Below are positions 7,248 through 14,036 of a DNA stretch of 28,746 nt, piece by piece. How positions within the stretch are numbered: position 1 is the stretch's first letter; each line of letters opens with the position of its first letter. A program made the position numbers and the translations under genes. The stretch is taken from assembly GCA_963725415.1 (NCBI GenBank), contig CAVRZY010000244.1:1-28746 (forward strand), in the 5' to 3' direction. The DNA comes from CAVRZY01 sp963725415 (GTDB lineage Bacteria; Acidobacteriota; Terriglobia; Bryobacterales; Bryobacteraceae). The notes under the pieces are model-generated. The model was not told the DNA's origin and did not search any database. It saw nothing but the letters and a program-made list of their open reading frames with translations.

Positions 7248-8416
7248 CTAGTCCCCCAACAGCTTGCCGTACGGTTGCAGCTTCTCCACGTTGTCGCACA
7301 CCGCCTTCAGCCCCGCGGTCAGCGGAATCGCCAGGATCAGGCCCGCCGCCCCCCACAGGGTGGCCCAGAACATCAGCGCCACCGTCACCACCAGCGGATT
7401 CAGGTGCACCCGCGGCCCCACAATCTTGGGATACAGCAGGTTCATCGCCAGCAGGTGGAAGACCGCCACCACCGTGCCGATGAGCAGGTAAGCAGCCATC
7501 GCCTTGTACACCGTCAGGCCGGCCAGAAACGGCGGCAGCACCGCCAGGGGCAACCCCACGTAGGGTATCAGGCTCAAGAACCCGCTCAGTGGCCCGATCA
7601 GCAGCGGGTAGGGCAGCCGAAACAGCCAGAACACCAGCGTGCTGGCAGCCGTCAGCAGCAGCCCCAGAATGAAGTTTCCCACCACGAAAGCCCGCGTGAT
7701 GCTGGCTATCCCGTTCAAGCTGCGCGCTGCCACCGCCCGCCCCTCCCCCTCGAACAACTGCAAGAAGCCCCGATGGATGTGGTCCCGCCAGCTCAACATG
7801 AAGTACACCAGGAAGGGCACAAAGGAAGCCATCAGCAGGATCTCGTAGAACGACCCCAAGTTCTCGTACAGAAAGTCCACCAGCGGCGGCCGCTCCGGAC
7901 GGATCCGCACTTCCTGCACCGCGGGCGGCGTAGCGGCGCCGGCGGCTCTGCCGAGCGCCGTAGCCGTGAGGTCTGCGGCTTGGGTTTGGGCGCCGCCGGC
8001 TGCGCCTGCCGCTCCTGTTCTCGGAACCGCTTGGGCACCAGCAGTTCGTAAGCCGAGCGTTCCATCGATTCCATCTTGCTCAGCACCTGTTCCGAGATCT
8101 GGCTGACCCGCTCCCCGTACTTGGGCAGATCTTCCACCAGCCCCGCCCCCTGCGTGTAGATCCCCAGGCCCAGCATGTAGACGACCGCCAGTGCAAACGA
8201 GCACACCACGAAGCTGGCCAGCGCCCGCGGCACGTGCAGCCGAATCAGCAGGCCCACGAACGGCTCCAGAATAAACGCGATGATCACCGCCGTGGCCAGC
8301 GTGATCAGGAACACGCGCCCGTAATAGAGCAGGCCGATAATCCCCGCCAGCGCCAGCATCAAGCCGGCGACCCCTCTCGATTTCAAAGTTCGAAGCGGCC
8401 GAGCAATCACTGCCAC
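7248..8416 (-). CDS. AI-2E family transporter/permease, frameshifted
   Basis: The protein is split over two frames. The N-terminal part (from GTG 8416) has two hydrophobic segments (GLMLALAGIIGLLYYGRVFL, then the ALASFVV segment) and a coiled region, GERVSQISEQVLSKMESMER. The C-terminal part carries the rest of the family pattern (FVPFLVYFMLSWRD, GPLSGFLSLIPYVG, YPKIVGPRVHLNPLVV, LWGAAGLILAIPL) and ends at 7248. The two parts join near 7920-7990, in a Pro/Arg-rich linker, by a one-base loss (or two-base gain). The family includes TqsA/YdiK-like exporters and Na+/H+ antiporter-like members with about seven to eight membrane helices. Whether the break is real or a sequencing error cannot be told. 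It is the first gene of a three-gene leftward cluster. Confidence 0.85.
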
Positions 8417-8471
8417 GAGACTGACCTGCTGGAAGTAAGGCTGCTAATGGCTACTCTAACATGACCGACCG

Positions 8472-8477
8472 TATAAT
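8472..8477 (+). promoter_or_regulatory. Candidate -10 box of ruvX-mltG
   Basis: A perfect TATAAT lies in the divergent gap before ruvX. No good -35 is seen. If used, transcription would begin near 8484, which favours a ruvX start downstream of it (8545 or 8566) over the longer in-frame ATGs at 8461 and 8476. Confidence 0.4.
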
Positions 8478-8510
8478 GAACATAAGCCCTGGCACAGACG
8501 GGTGTGTGCA

Positions 8511-8532
8511 GCGTCCAGACTCGTCTGGATGC
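8511..8532. repeat. Palindromic hairpin with GACTCGTC core
   Basis: A 22-base near-perfect palindrome (one G-T pair) forms a 9-10 bp stem with the loop CTCG. It lies in the presumed leader of ruvX. Its core GACTCGTC and loop are the same as in the hairpin at 24667-24688, so the two may belong to one small repeat family. Confidence 0.55.
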
Positions 8533-8544
8533 CGGCTCGCCAAT

Positions 8545-9015
8545 ATGGCGCCTGAATTCGAACCCGTGAGAGAAGACCGCATCCTCGCGCTGGACCTCGG
8601 CCAGCGCCGCATCGGGCTGGCCGTCAGCGATCCCCTGCGCCTGACCGCGCAGGGCCTGGAAACCCTCCAACGCGCGAACAACCGCCAGGATTTCGCCGCC
8701 CTGGCGAAGCTCATCTCCCAGTGGAACGTCTCCCTGCTGCTGATCGGGTACCCTCTGAGGATGAGCGGCGAGGAAGGCCGTCAGGCCCAGTCGGCCCGGC
8801 TGTTCGCTGAGCTCCTATCAGTGCGTACCGGCGTGCCCTACAGACTTTGGGACGAACGGCTAACCACCGTGGAAGCCCATCGAGTGCTGCGCCAGAGCCG
8901 GGCCAGCATCGCACGCCGTGCCCGCGCGGTAGATCGCCTTTCCGCCGTCATCCTGCTCCAGAGCTACTTGGATTCCCTGGCGCATTCCTCCCACTGGGGT
9001 GAAACACCGCAATGA
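8545..9015 (+). CDS. ruvX: Holliday junction resolvase-like nuclease RuvX/YqgF
   Basis: The RNase H-fold motifs are all visible: ILALDLGQRRIGLAVSDP with the first catalytic Asp, LLIGYPLRMSG, LWDERLTTVEAHRVL with the acidic DE pair, and AVDRLSAVILLQSYLD with the last Asp. The family processes branched nucleic acids; in bacteria it is linked to 16S rRNA 5'-end maturation and to recombination. From ATG 8545 the protein has 156 residues; a GTG at 8566 would give a still more typical length. The stop overlaps the mltG start (ATGA), a conserved pairing in many bacteria. Confidence 0.9.
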   Translation: MAPEFEPVREDRILALDLGQRRIGLAVSDPLRLTAQGLETLQRANNRQDFAALAKLISQWNVSLLLIGYPLRMSGEEGRQAQSARLFAELLSVRTGVPYRLWDERLTTVEAHRVLRQSRASIARRARAVDRLSAVILLQSYLDSLAHSSHWGETPQ

Positions 9016-10106
9016 GATTCGAACGGTTCCTCGCCATTGCCTTGCTGATTATCGTTGCGGCTGTCCTGCTGGCCACCTCCCTTACCCAGAGATATGCGGG
9101 CTTCCGACAACAAGTTTTCGTGGATATCCCCAGAGGAACCACCAGCCGTGCACTGGCCTGGAAGCTGGCCCGCGAGGGCGTGGTGCGCTACCAGTGGCAG
9201 TTCTTGCTGGTCCGCTGCCTGCGCCCCGCCGTCAGCCTCAAAGCCGGCGAGTACCTCTTCCGGAAGCCCGCCAGCCCCTGGGAGGTCTTTGACCGCCTGG
9301 CCCGTGGCGACGTCTTCTATTACCATCTCACCGTTCCCGAGGGGAACAACATCTTCGACATCGCGGCTACCTTGGAAGCTCGCCGCATCATGCCCGCCGA
9401 GCGATTCCTCGAAGCCGCCCGCGATCCCTCCTTGATCCGCGAGCTGGATCCCAAGGCGCCCACACTGGAAGGCTATCTGTTCCCCGACACCTACCGCCTG
9501 ACGCGCCGCACCTCCGCCTCGCAGCTCTGCCGCCTCATGACGGACCGCTTCCGCTGGGCCTGGCAACGGCTGGGAACACCCAAGGTAGACCTCCACAGCA
9601 CCGTCACCCTGGCGTCCCTGGTCGAGAAGGAAGCGCGCCTCAACGACGAACGGCCTCTGATCGCCTCGGTGTTCCTCAACCGCCTGCGCCTCCGCCTCCC
9701 TCTGCAATGCGATCCCACCACCATCTACGCGGCTCTCCTGGAAGACCGCTACCGCGGCGCTATTCACCGCTCTGACCTTCAGAGCAGGCAGCTCTACAAC
9801 ACCTACCAGCACGCCGGGCTTCCACCCGGCCCCATCGCCAATCCCGGCCTGGCGTCGCTGGAGGCCATTCTGCGCCCGGTACAAACTGATTATCTTTACT
9901 TCGTGCTCCGCCCGGACGGTTCCGGCCGGCATCAGTTCTCAAAGGAGATGGCGACGCACGAGCGGGCCGTCAGAAAGTATCGTCGTGGGCTCAACCAAGC
10001 GCTCCAAACGAAACCAACTCAGCGAGTACCTGGACCAGCAGCGGCCAACCCTCATAACGGAAACAGAGTGGCAGCGCCTGCTGGTGCACCTCGCCCCCAT
10101 TTCTGA
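9012..10106 (+). CDS. mltG: Endolytic murein transglycosylase MltG
   Basis: The protein has one N-terminal membrane helix (residues 7-24) and then the YceG/MltG domain: a LysM-like subdomain (VFVDIPRGTTSRALAWKLA), TVPEGNNIFDIA, LEGYLFPDTYRL, the catalytic-Glu motif ASLVEKEA (about 201-208), LQCDPTTIYA and YNTYQHAGLPPGPIANPG. MltG cleaves nascent glycan strands at the inner membrane and helps set their length. The conserved domain ends at about residue 330 (FSKEMATHERAVRKYRRG). The last roughly 35 residues are a Pro/Ala-rich tail read through the start of the next gene, a 122-base overlap that is unusually long. It overlaps ruvX by 4 bases. Confidence 0.93.
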   Translation: MRFERFLAIALLIIVAAVLLATSLTQRYAGFRQQVFVDIPRGTTSRALAWKLAREGVVRYQWQFLLVRCLRPAVSLKAGEYLFRKPASPWEVFDRLARGDVFYYHLTVPEGNNIFDIAATLEARRIMPAERFLEAARDPSLIRELDPKAPTLEGYLFPDTYRLTRRTSASQLCRLMTDRFRWAWQRLGTPKVDLHSTVTLASLVEKEARLNDERPLIASVFLNRLRLRLPLQCDPTTIYAALLEDRYRGAIHRSDLQSRQLYNTYQHAGLPPGPIANPGLASLEAILRPVQTDYLYFVLRPDGSGRHQFSKEMATHERAVRKYRRGLNQALQTKPTQRVPGPAAANPHNGNRVAAPAGAPRPHF

Positions 10107-10365
10107 GTCCTACTTGCGCCATCTGCTGCGCTCCAGCGGGATTCCTCTGGTCCCCCTGGTGGGCGGCGTTCGCCAGGACTCCTTCGAGCAGCTTGAGCGG
10201 ACCCTGCTGGAGATACGCGCCGAATACGCCCGCGCCCAGGCGGCCGGCGATCGCGCCCGCTCCCGCGCCTGCCGCCGCCTGGTCATCCTCGCTAAAGACC
10301 ACGCCCGCTGGGCTCTGCGCAATCCCAAAACCGCCCCGAGAAAAAAGCCGAAAAGGAAGAGATGA
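9985..10365 (+). CDS. Conserved-looking small basic protein, unknown function
   Basis: A 126-residue protein with a GTG start inside the 3' end of mltG, in another frame. It is mostly helical and charged: QLSEYLDQQRPTLITETEW, then SYLRHLLRSSGIPLVPLVGG, then the alternating Arg/Glu helix LERTLLEIRAEYARAQAAGD, and a very basic end RKKPKRKR. No signal peptide or membrane segment is seen. The basic tail may bind nucleic acid. The amino-acid pattern is protein-like and keeps going well past the end of mltG, which supports a real gene. Family not recognised; the exact start is uncertain. Confidence 0.6.
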   Translation: MGSTKRSKRNQLSEYLDQQRPTLITETEWQRLLVHLAPISESYLRHLLRSSGIPLVPLVGGVRQDSFEQLERTLLEIRAEYARAQAAGDRARSRACRRLVILAKDHARWALRNPKTAPRKKPKRKR

Positions 10366-10460
10366 TCCTCTGGATGCTCACCTGGCTGGAGAACCCCGCT
10401 GTCTTCCCCACCTGGCTCAGACTGCGAAAGTCAGTTCAGCACCCGGCTGAGACTCTTTAG
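10362..10460 (+). CDS. Possible 32-residue small protein, coupled by ATGA overlap
   Basis: An ATG at 10362 overlaps the TGA of the preceding gene (ATGA) and opens a 32-codon frame ending TAG at 10458-10460. The product MILWMLTWLENPAVFPTWLR and so on is rich in Trp, Leu and Pro and ends in a basic, polar part. The stop-start overlap suggests coupled translation, but the frame is short enough to arise by chance. Confidence 0.28.
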   Translation: MILWMLTWLENPAVFPTWLRLRKSVQHPAETL

Positions 10461-10527
10461 CCCGGCCTCTTCACCGCGACTCCTCGGCACAAAGCCAGGA
10501 CGCCGCAAGCCTACAGCCCGCAGCCTT

Positions 10528-11291
10528 CTACGGCGCCAGGATCCCACCGTTGATCTCGATGGTCTGCCCGTGGATGTAGCGCGCCGCATCCGAGCAGAGA
10601 AACACGATCGTGTCCGCGACGTCTTCGTTGGTTCCCAGCCGCCCGGCCGGCGTCATGGCCACCACCGAATCCAGGATCTGCCGCGTCGAGAACCGCTGGT
10701 GAAAATAGTTGTCCACAGTCCCGGGGCTGACGGCGTTCACCCGAACCCCTTTGGGCGCCAGCTCTCTCGCTAATCCCTTGGTGACCGTCATAACCGCGGC
10801 CTTGGCGGCCGCGTAGACCGTCGCCCCCGGTCCCCCGCCGTTCCGTGCCGCAATCGAGCTGACGTTCACAATCACCCCGCTGCCCTGCCGGATCATGTAC
10901 GGCGCTACCGCTTGCGTGATGGCCCACGTGCTGCGGAAGTTCAGATTCATGACCTCGTCGAACAGCTCATCGGTGAACTCCACCAGCGGGGCCGTTTCAC
11001 CAGCGAGCCGGCGTTGTTGACCAGAATGTCTACCTCCGGCGCGGCCGTCTTCAGCTCCGTGACGAAGGAATGGATTCCGGCAACCGTCCCCAGGTTGGCC
11101 GCCATCATCTGCCCTTCGGCCCCCGCTGCGCGCACCGCCGCCAGCGTAGCCTCCGCCCCCTCTCTGTAGCTGTGGTAGTGCACCACCACGCCCCGCACTC
11201 CCGCGCGCGCCAGCCCAATAGCGGCCGCCGAGCCGATGCCCCGCGAGGCCCCCGTCACCAGCGCCGTCTTTCCGCTGAATTCGTCAGGCAA
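10528..11291 (-). CDS. SDR-family NAD(P)-dependent oxidoreductase, frameshifted
   Basis: Classical short-chain dehydrogenase of the FabG/glucose-dehydrogenase type. TGASRGIG (about 14-21) binds the cofactor; ILVNNAG, VNVSSIAARN with the catalytic Ser, YAAAKAAVM with the Tyr-x3-Lys pair, and VNAVSPGTV follow; the end is GQTIEINGGILAP. The frame breaks after LVKRP. One more G in the GGGG run at 10988-10991 restores VKRPPLVEFTDELFDEV, so one base is missing, as homopolymer errors produce. The TTG start at 11289-11291 is supported by a strong Shine-Dalgarno. Substrate unknown. All catalytic residues survive in the two frames. Confidence 0.85.
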
Positions 11292-11298
11292 TGTCAGT

Positions 11299-11305
11299 CC
11301 TCCTT
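11299..11305 (-). promoter_or_regulatory. Shine-Dalgarno AAGGAGG deciding the TTG start of the SDR gene
   Basis: On the minus strand AAGGAGG is followed after 7 bases by TTG, the only in-frame start before the Rossmann motif with a good ribosome site. It supports the uncommon TTG start at 11291. Confidence 0.65.
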
Positions 11306-11376
11306 ACCGGGCATCCAACCCGATTCCACAAATGAGCCAATGAGCCAGCATGAGGGATCGGATGAGGGAAACGGCG

Positions 11377-11991
11377 CTAGCTGTTTTTCACCACCACGTT
11401 CTGCAGCATGTCCGCGACGTCCTCGCAGCGGTCCGTGGTATCCTCCAGGAACTCCAGGATCTCTTTCTGCTTGATCAGCAAGACGGGATCTTTCTCCTGC
11501 TGGAACAGATCCGTCACCGCCTTGCGCACTAACTGGTCGGCAAGGTTTTCCAGCCGGTTCACCTCGATGGAATGCTCCAGCAGCCTCTGGTCCTTGTTCA
11601 ACCCTTGGATGGCTTTCTCCAGCGATTTCGCGCAGTCACAGACCACCTCGCAGAGTTCCACTACCGTGCGAGGGATCGGTTGCAGCCGGTACGCCGCAAT
11701 TCGGTAGGCTGCGTCCTCGATCCCATCCAGCACGTCATCCAGTCGCGAGGAAATGCCATGGATATCCTCGGGGTCCAGCGGGGTGATGAAGGTCTGGTTC
11801 AGCCGGGTGAAAATGCTGTGGATCACTTCGTCGCCTTCGTGTTCGAGCTGCTTGATCCGCGCGGCCGCACGCGAGAGGTGCGAGTTCCCTTCTTTCACGG
11901 CCTCCACCAGCAACTGCGAGGCTTCCACAATCAGACGAACTTGACTGGCGAACGAAACGAAGAATTTCTCCTGGCGAGGCAGCAGTCTCAT
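11377..11991 (-). CDS. DUF47/PhoU-like phosphate transport accessory protein
   Basis: A 204-residue, almost entirely helical protein of the TIGR00153/DUF47 family. It starts MRLLPRQEKFFVSFASQ and has the repeated acidic metal-binding helices typical of PhoU-like folds (ARIKQLEHEGDEVIHSIF, SRLDDVLDGIEDAAYRI, LEDTTDRCEDVADML). Relatives regulate or accompany low-affinity Pit phosphate transporters, and pit is usually next door. Here the downstream neighbour is an SDR gene and no pit is in the window. The start is the first ATG, with GGGGA upstream. Before the IS inserted, this gene followed ttcA by about 60 bases. Confidence 0.88.
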   Translation of the reverse strand: MRLLPRQEKFFVSFASQVRLIVEASQLLVEAVKEGNSHLSRAAARIKQLEHEGDEVIHSIFTRLNQTFITPLDPEDIHGISSRLDDVLDGIEDAAYRIAAYRLQPIPRTVVELCEVVCDCAKSLEKAIQGLNKDQRLLEHSIEVNRLENLADQLVRKAVTDLFQQEKDPVLLIKQKEILEFLEDTTDRCEDVADMLQNVVVKNS

Positions 11992-12056
11992 GCCACATCC
12001 CCACGCGATTGGGGGAAGACCCCCATCTTCTCACCGCCGCTCCGGCGCGTCAACCA

Positions 12057-12072
12057 ACACATCCTTGCTCTC
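12057..12072 (+). repeat. 16-bp direct repeat flanking the IS, left
   Basis: ACACATCCTTGCTCTC is identical to 13608-13623 on the far side of the IS. Both copies are parts of the 3' end of ttcA, so this is the target-site duplication. On the minus strand the left copy continues into the original ttcA end (GTT GGT TGA; stop at 12050-12052). Confidence 0.85.
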
Positions 12073-12079
12073 TTTCCTC

Positions 12080-12101
12080 TCCAGGCACATGGTGACCCAC
12101 C
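12080..12101 (+). repeat. Left inverted repeat of the IS
   Basis: TCCAGG, six bases, then GTGACCCACC. It matches the reverse complement of 13580-13601 at about 19 of 22 positions, with the same six-base spacing. Confidence 0.8.
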
Positions 12102-12167
12102 CCGGCTCAGGGTGATGAGCCCTGGGGTATGGAAAAGACTGTGCCAATTGACCAGATCCAGGAAGCT

Positions 12168-12232
12168 CCGTTGGGGGGCCTTGGCGAAGCCGGAGCGGGG
12201 GAGCGGAGGCGAAGCCAAGGCCCCCCCAACGG
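12168..12232. repeat. Long stable hairpin in the IS leader
   Basis: The left arm 12168-12185 (CCGTTGGGGGGCCTTGGC) pairs with 12214-12232 with one bulged C. The loop of about 28 bases contains GGCGAAGCC-like words twice. It lies between the left IS end and the transposase gene, where it could shield the transposase from outside transcription or sequester its RNA. Confidence 0.75.
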
Positions 12233-12386
12233 ACGCCAGCGGGCCGACCGCCCAGTTCCCTTCCCTGGGAGGATGCCTGGAGGCGACGGGGCTGACCATG
12301 CCGTGCCAACCCCCAAGCTGGCCTCCCCCGCCCCGCTCCACCCAGCAAGCCCGGACCCATCCGCGGAATCAAACAGCACGACCAAC

Positions 12387-12431
12387 AAATGTTCCTGAAA
12401 CAATCCCCTCAGAAATGTTTCTGGAACAATC
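12387..12431 (+). repeat. Two imperfect 19-bp tandem repeats, 26-bp period
   Basis: AAATGTTCCTGAAACAATC (12387-12405) recurs as AAATGTTTCTGGAACAATC (12413-12431). They lie in a locally AT-rich stretch about 90-135 bases before the transposase start and could be transposase-binding or promoter sites. Confidence 0.65.
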
Positions 12432-12521
12432 AGATCCCGAAGTGTTTAGAAAACATTTGGGCACAAGAACGTTTCCGTTTGGAATCTTGGGTGTGTGCCG
12501 CCGAGTTCACGGAGGTCTCCC

Positions 12522-14036
12522 TTGTGCCCACCCTATTATGAGATGATTCGCGCCGCCGATTCAAACTTTAACCTGCGCTACCGCCTGGCCCTGGCCGCCC
12601 AACAACATGGCATTCGCGCCGCCGCCCGCGCCTTCCACTGCGCCCGCAACACCGTCCGCAAATGGCTCCGCCGCTTCCACCAGGCAGGCAAGCCAGGTCT
12701 CCAGGCGCGCTCCCGCGCCCCTCACAAGATCCCCCACAAGACCCCGCCGGCCGTCGAGCGGAAGGTCCTGGCCACCCGCCATCAGATCCCCTGCTTCGGG
12801 CCAGAGCGCCTGAAGCGAGCCTTCGACTTGCCCTGTTCCACCGGCGCCATCGGTCGCATTCTTCACCAGCACGGCCGGGCTAGGAACCGCAAGAAACCAC
12901 GCAAACCCGCCCACGATCTGTCCCAGCAGAAGATGGCCTGGCCGGCCTTTGGACGCCTGCAGATGGACGTCAAGGATCTCATCGACCTGCCACCCTACCA
13001 GCCCCTGATCGATTTCGGCCTGCCCCGCTACCAATTCACCGCCCGCATGGTGCCCGAAGGCGGCACTTGGTTGGCCTACTCGGCGGTGAACGATTCCACC
13101 TACGCGCTGCTGTTTGGTGATCGCCTGCTGGCCCATTTCAAACGCTACGGCCTGGACCTCTCCCAGCTCATCGTCCAGACCGACAACGGCTCAGAGTTCG
13201 GCGGCAATTGGAATCGCCTCCACGGCCTGCCGCCTTTTACCAAGCTGGTGGAGCAGAAATACCACTGCCGCCAGCACCGCTTCATTCCGCCCCACCGCCC
13301 CACCTACAATAGTGATGTGGAAGCGGTGCACGGCATCATGGAACCAGAGTTCTACAATCTGGAACGCTTTTCCGGCAGCCTCGCGGCTTTCCTCCGCCAA
13401 GCCTACAGCTACCAGCTGTATTTCAACCTCATCCGAGAAAACTCGGCCAAGGGCTACCGCACACCCGAGCAACTGCGTGCCCAGCGCGCCCCCCACATTG
13501 ATCCGAGGATCTTCTTCTTGCCACCAGTGGCGCTGTCATCCCTGACGGCCCAGGATCTGCCCACCCCACGGCAGATCCTGGTGGGTCACGATCTACCTGG
13601 ATCTGTCACACATCCTTGCTCTCCACCCAGTGGGACAGGCCCATGGGCCGTCAGCTCCAAAAACCGCACATCCAACAAACGTCCCGTGTCCAGGTTCCCC
13701 ATGGCGGCCAGCAGCTTTTCCCTAACGTGCGGATACTCCTTCTCCAGCTCGCCCAGCAGCGAGCGCAGCGTGCGCCGCACCGTGCCGGTCTTCTGCGAGC
13801 ACGCGCACGGCACCACCGGCGCGCCCAGCGATTCCACGTACCGCCGCGTCAGGTCTTCGCTGACCAACACCAGCGGACGAATCAGCCGGAATTCCCTGTC
13901 CCGCGAGTGCGCCACCGGCGGCAGCGCGCTGATTCTGCCCGTAAACAGGGCGTTGCGAAGCAGGGCCTCGCAGAAGTCGTCGGCCGTATGCCCGAACGCG
14001 ATCACGTTGGCGCCCAGCCCCCGCGCGATTTGGTAG
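12522..14036 (+). CDS. IS transposase (HTH + DDE integrase core), reads past the IS end
   Basis: The N-terminal helix-turn-helix (HGIRAAARAFHCARNTVRKWLRRF) is followed by a short second HTH and an rve-type catalytic core. Core motifs are LQMDVKD with the first Asp, IVQTDNGSEFGG with the second, and SDVEAVHGIMEPEFY with the Glu. It makes the cut-and-paste DNA transposase of this element. GGAGG at 12511-12515 favours the TTG start at 12522; ATG 12543 (MIRAADSNFNLRYR) is the alternative. The frame has no stop before the right IS end (13607) and runs 143 codons into sequence antisense to ttcA, so the last part of the predicted product is not transposase. The element may rely on the target for its stop. 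Confidence 0.85.
   Translation: MCPPYYEMIRAADSNFNLRYRLALAAQQHGIRAAARAFHCARNTVRKWLRRFHQAGKPGLQARSRAPHKIPHKTPPAVERKVLATRHQIPCFGPERLKRAFDLPCSTGAIGRILHQHGRARNRKKPRKPAHDLSQQKMAWPAFGRLQMDVKDLIDLPPYQPLIDFGLPRYQFTARMVPEGGTWLAYSAVNDSTYALLFGDRLLAHFKRYGLDLSQLIVQTDNGSEFGGNWNRLHGLPPFTKLVEQKYHCRQHRFIPPHRPTYNSDVEAVHGIMEPEFYNLERFSGSLAAFLRQAYSYQLYFNLIRENSAKGYRTPEQLRAQRAPHIDPRIFFLPPVALSSLTAQDLPTPRQILVGHDLPGSVTHPCSPPSGTGPWAVSSKNRTSNKRPVSRFPMAASSFSLTCGYSFSSSPSSERSVRRTVPVFCEHAHGTTGAPSDSTYRRVRSSLTNTSGRISRNSLSRECATGGSALILPVNRALRSRASQKSSAVCPNAITLAPSPRAIW
13580..13601 (-). repeat. Right inverted repeat of the IS
   Basis: Read on the minus strand it gives TCCAGG, six bases, GTGACCCACC, matching the left end. It lies inside the transposase reading frame. 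Confidence 0.8.

Larger units (their letters stand above)
12073..13607 (+). mobile_element. Insertion sequence with DDE transposase (IS481-like)
   Basis: About 1535 bp bounded by a 16-bp target duplication. Near-terminal inverted repeats share TCCAGG-N6-GTGACCCACC at both ends (12080-12101 and, inverted, 13580-13601), with about 19 of 22 bases alike. The left 450 bp is non-coding and contains a strong hairpin and a 26-base tandem repeat; the transposase fills the rest. The element sits in the last codons of ttcA. Family placement rests on the transposase (HTH plus integrase core). The exact ends may be off by one base because the spacing outside the inverted repeats is 7 bases on the left and 6 on the right. 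Confidence 0.85.

Noticed and set aside
7275..8051. Long Gln/His-rich frame opposite the AI-2E permease
   Set aside because: Composition is typical of antisense reading of a GC-rich membrane-protein gene.
8461..8544. Earlier in-frame starts for ruvX
   Set aside because: They precede or overlap the TATAAT and add residues absent from the family, including translation of the hairpin.
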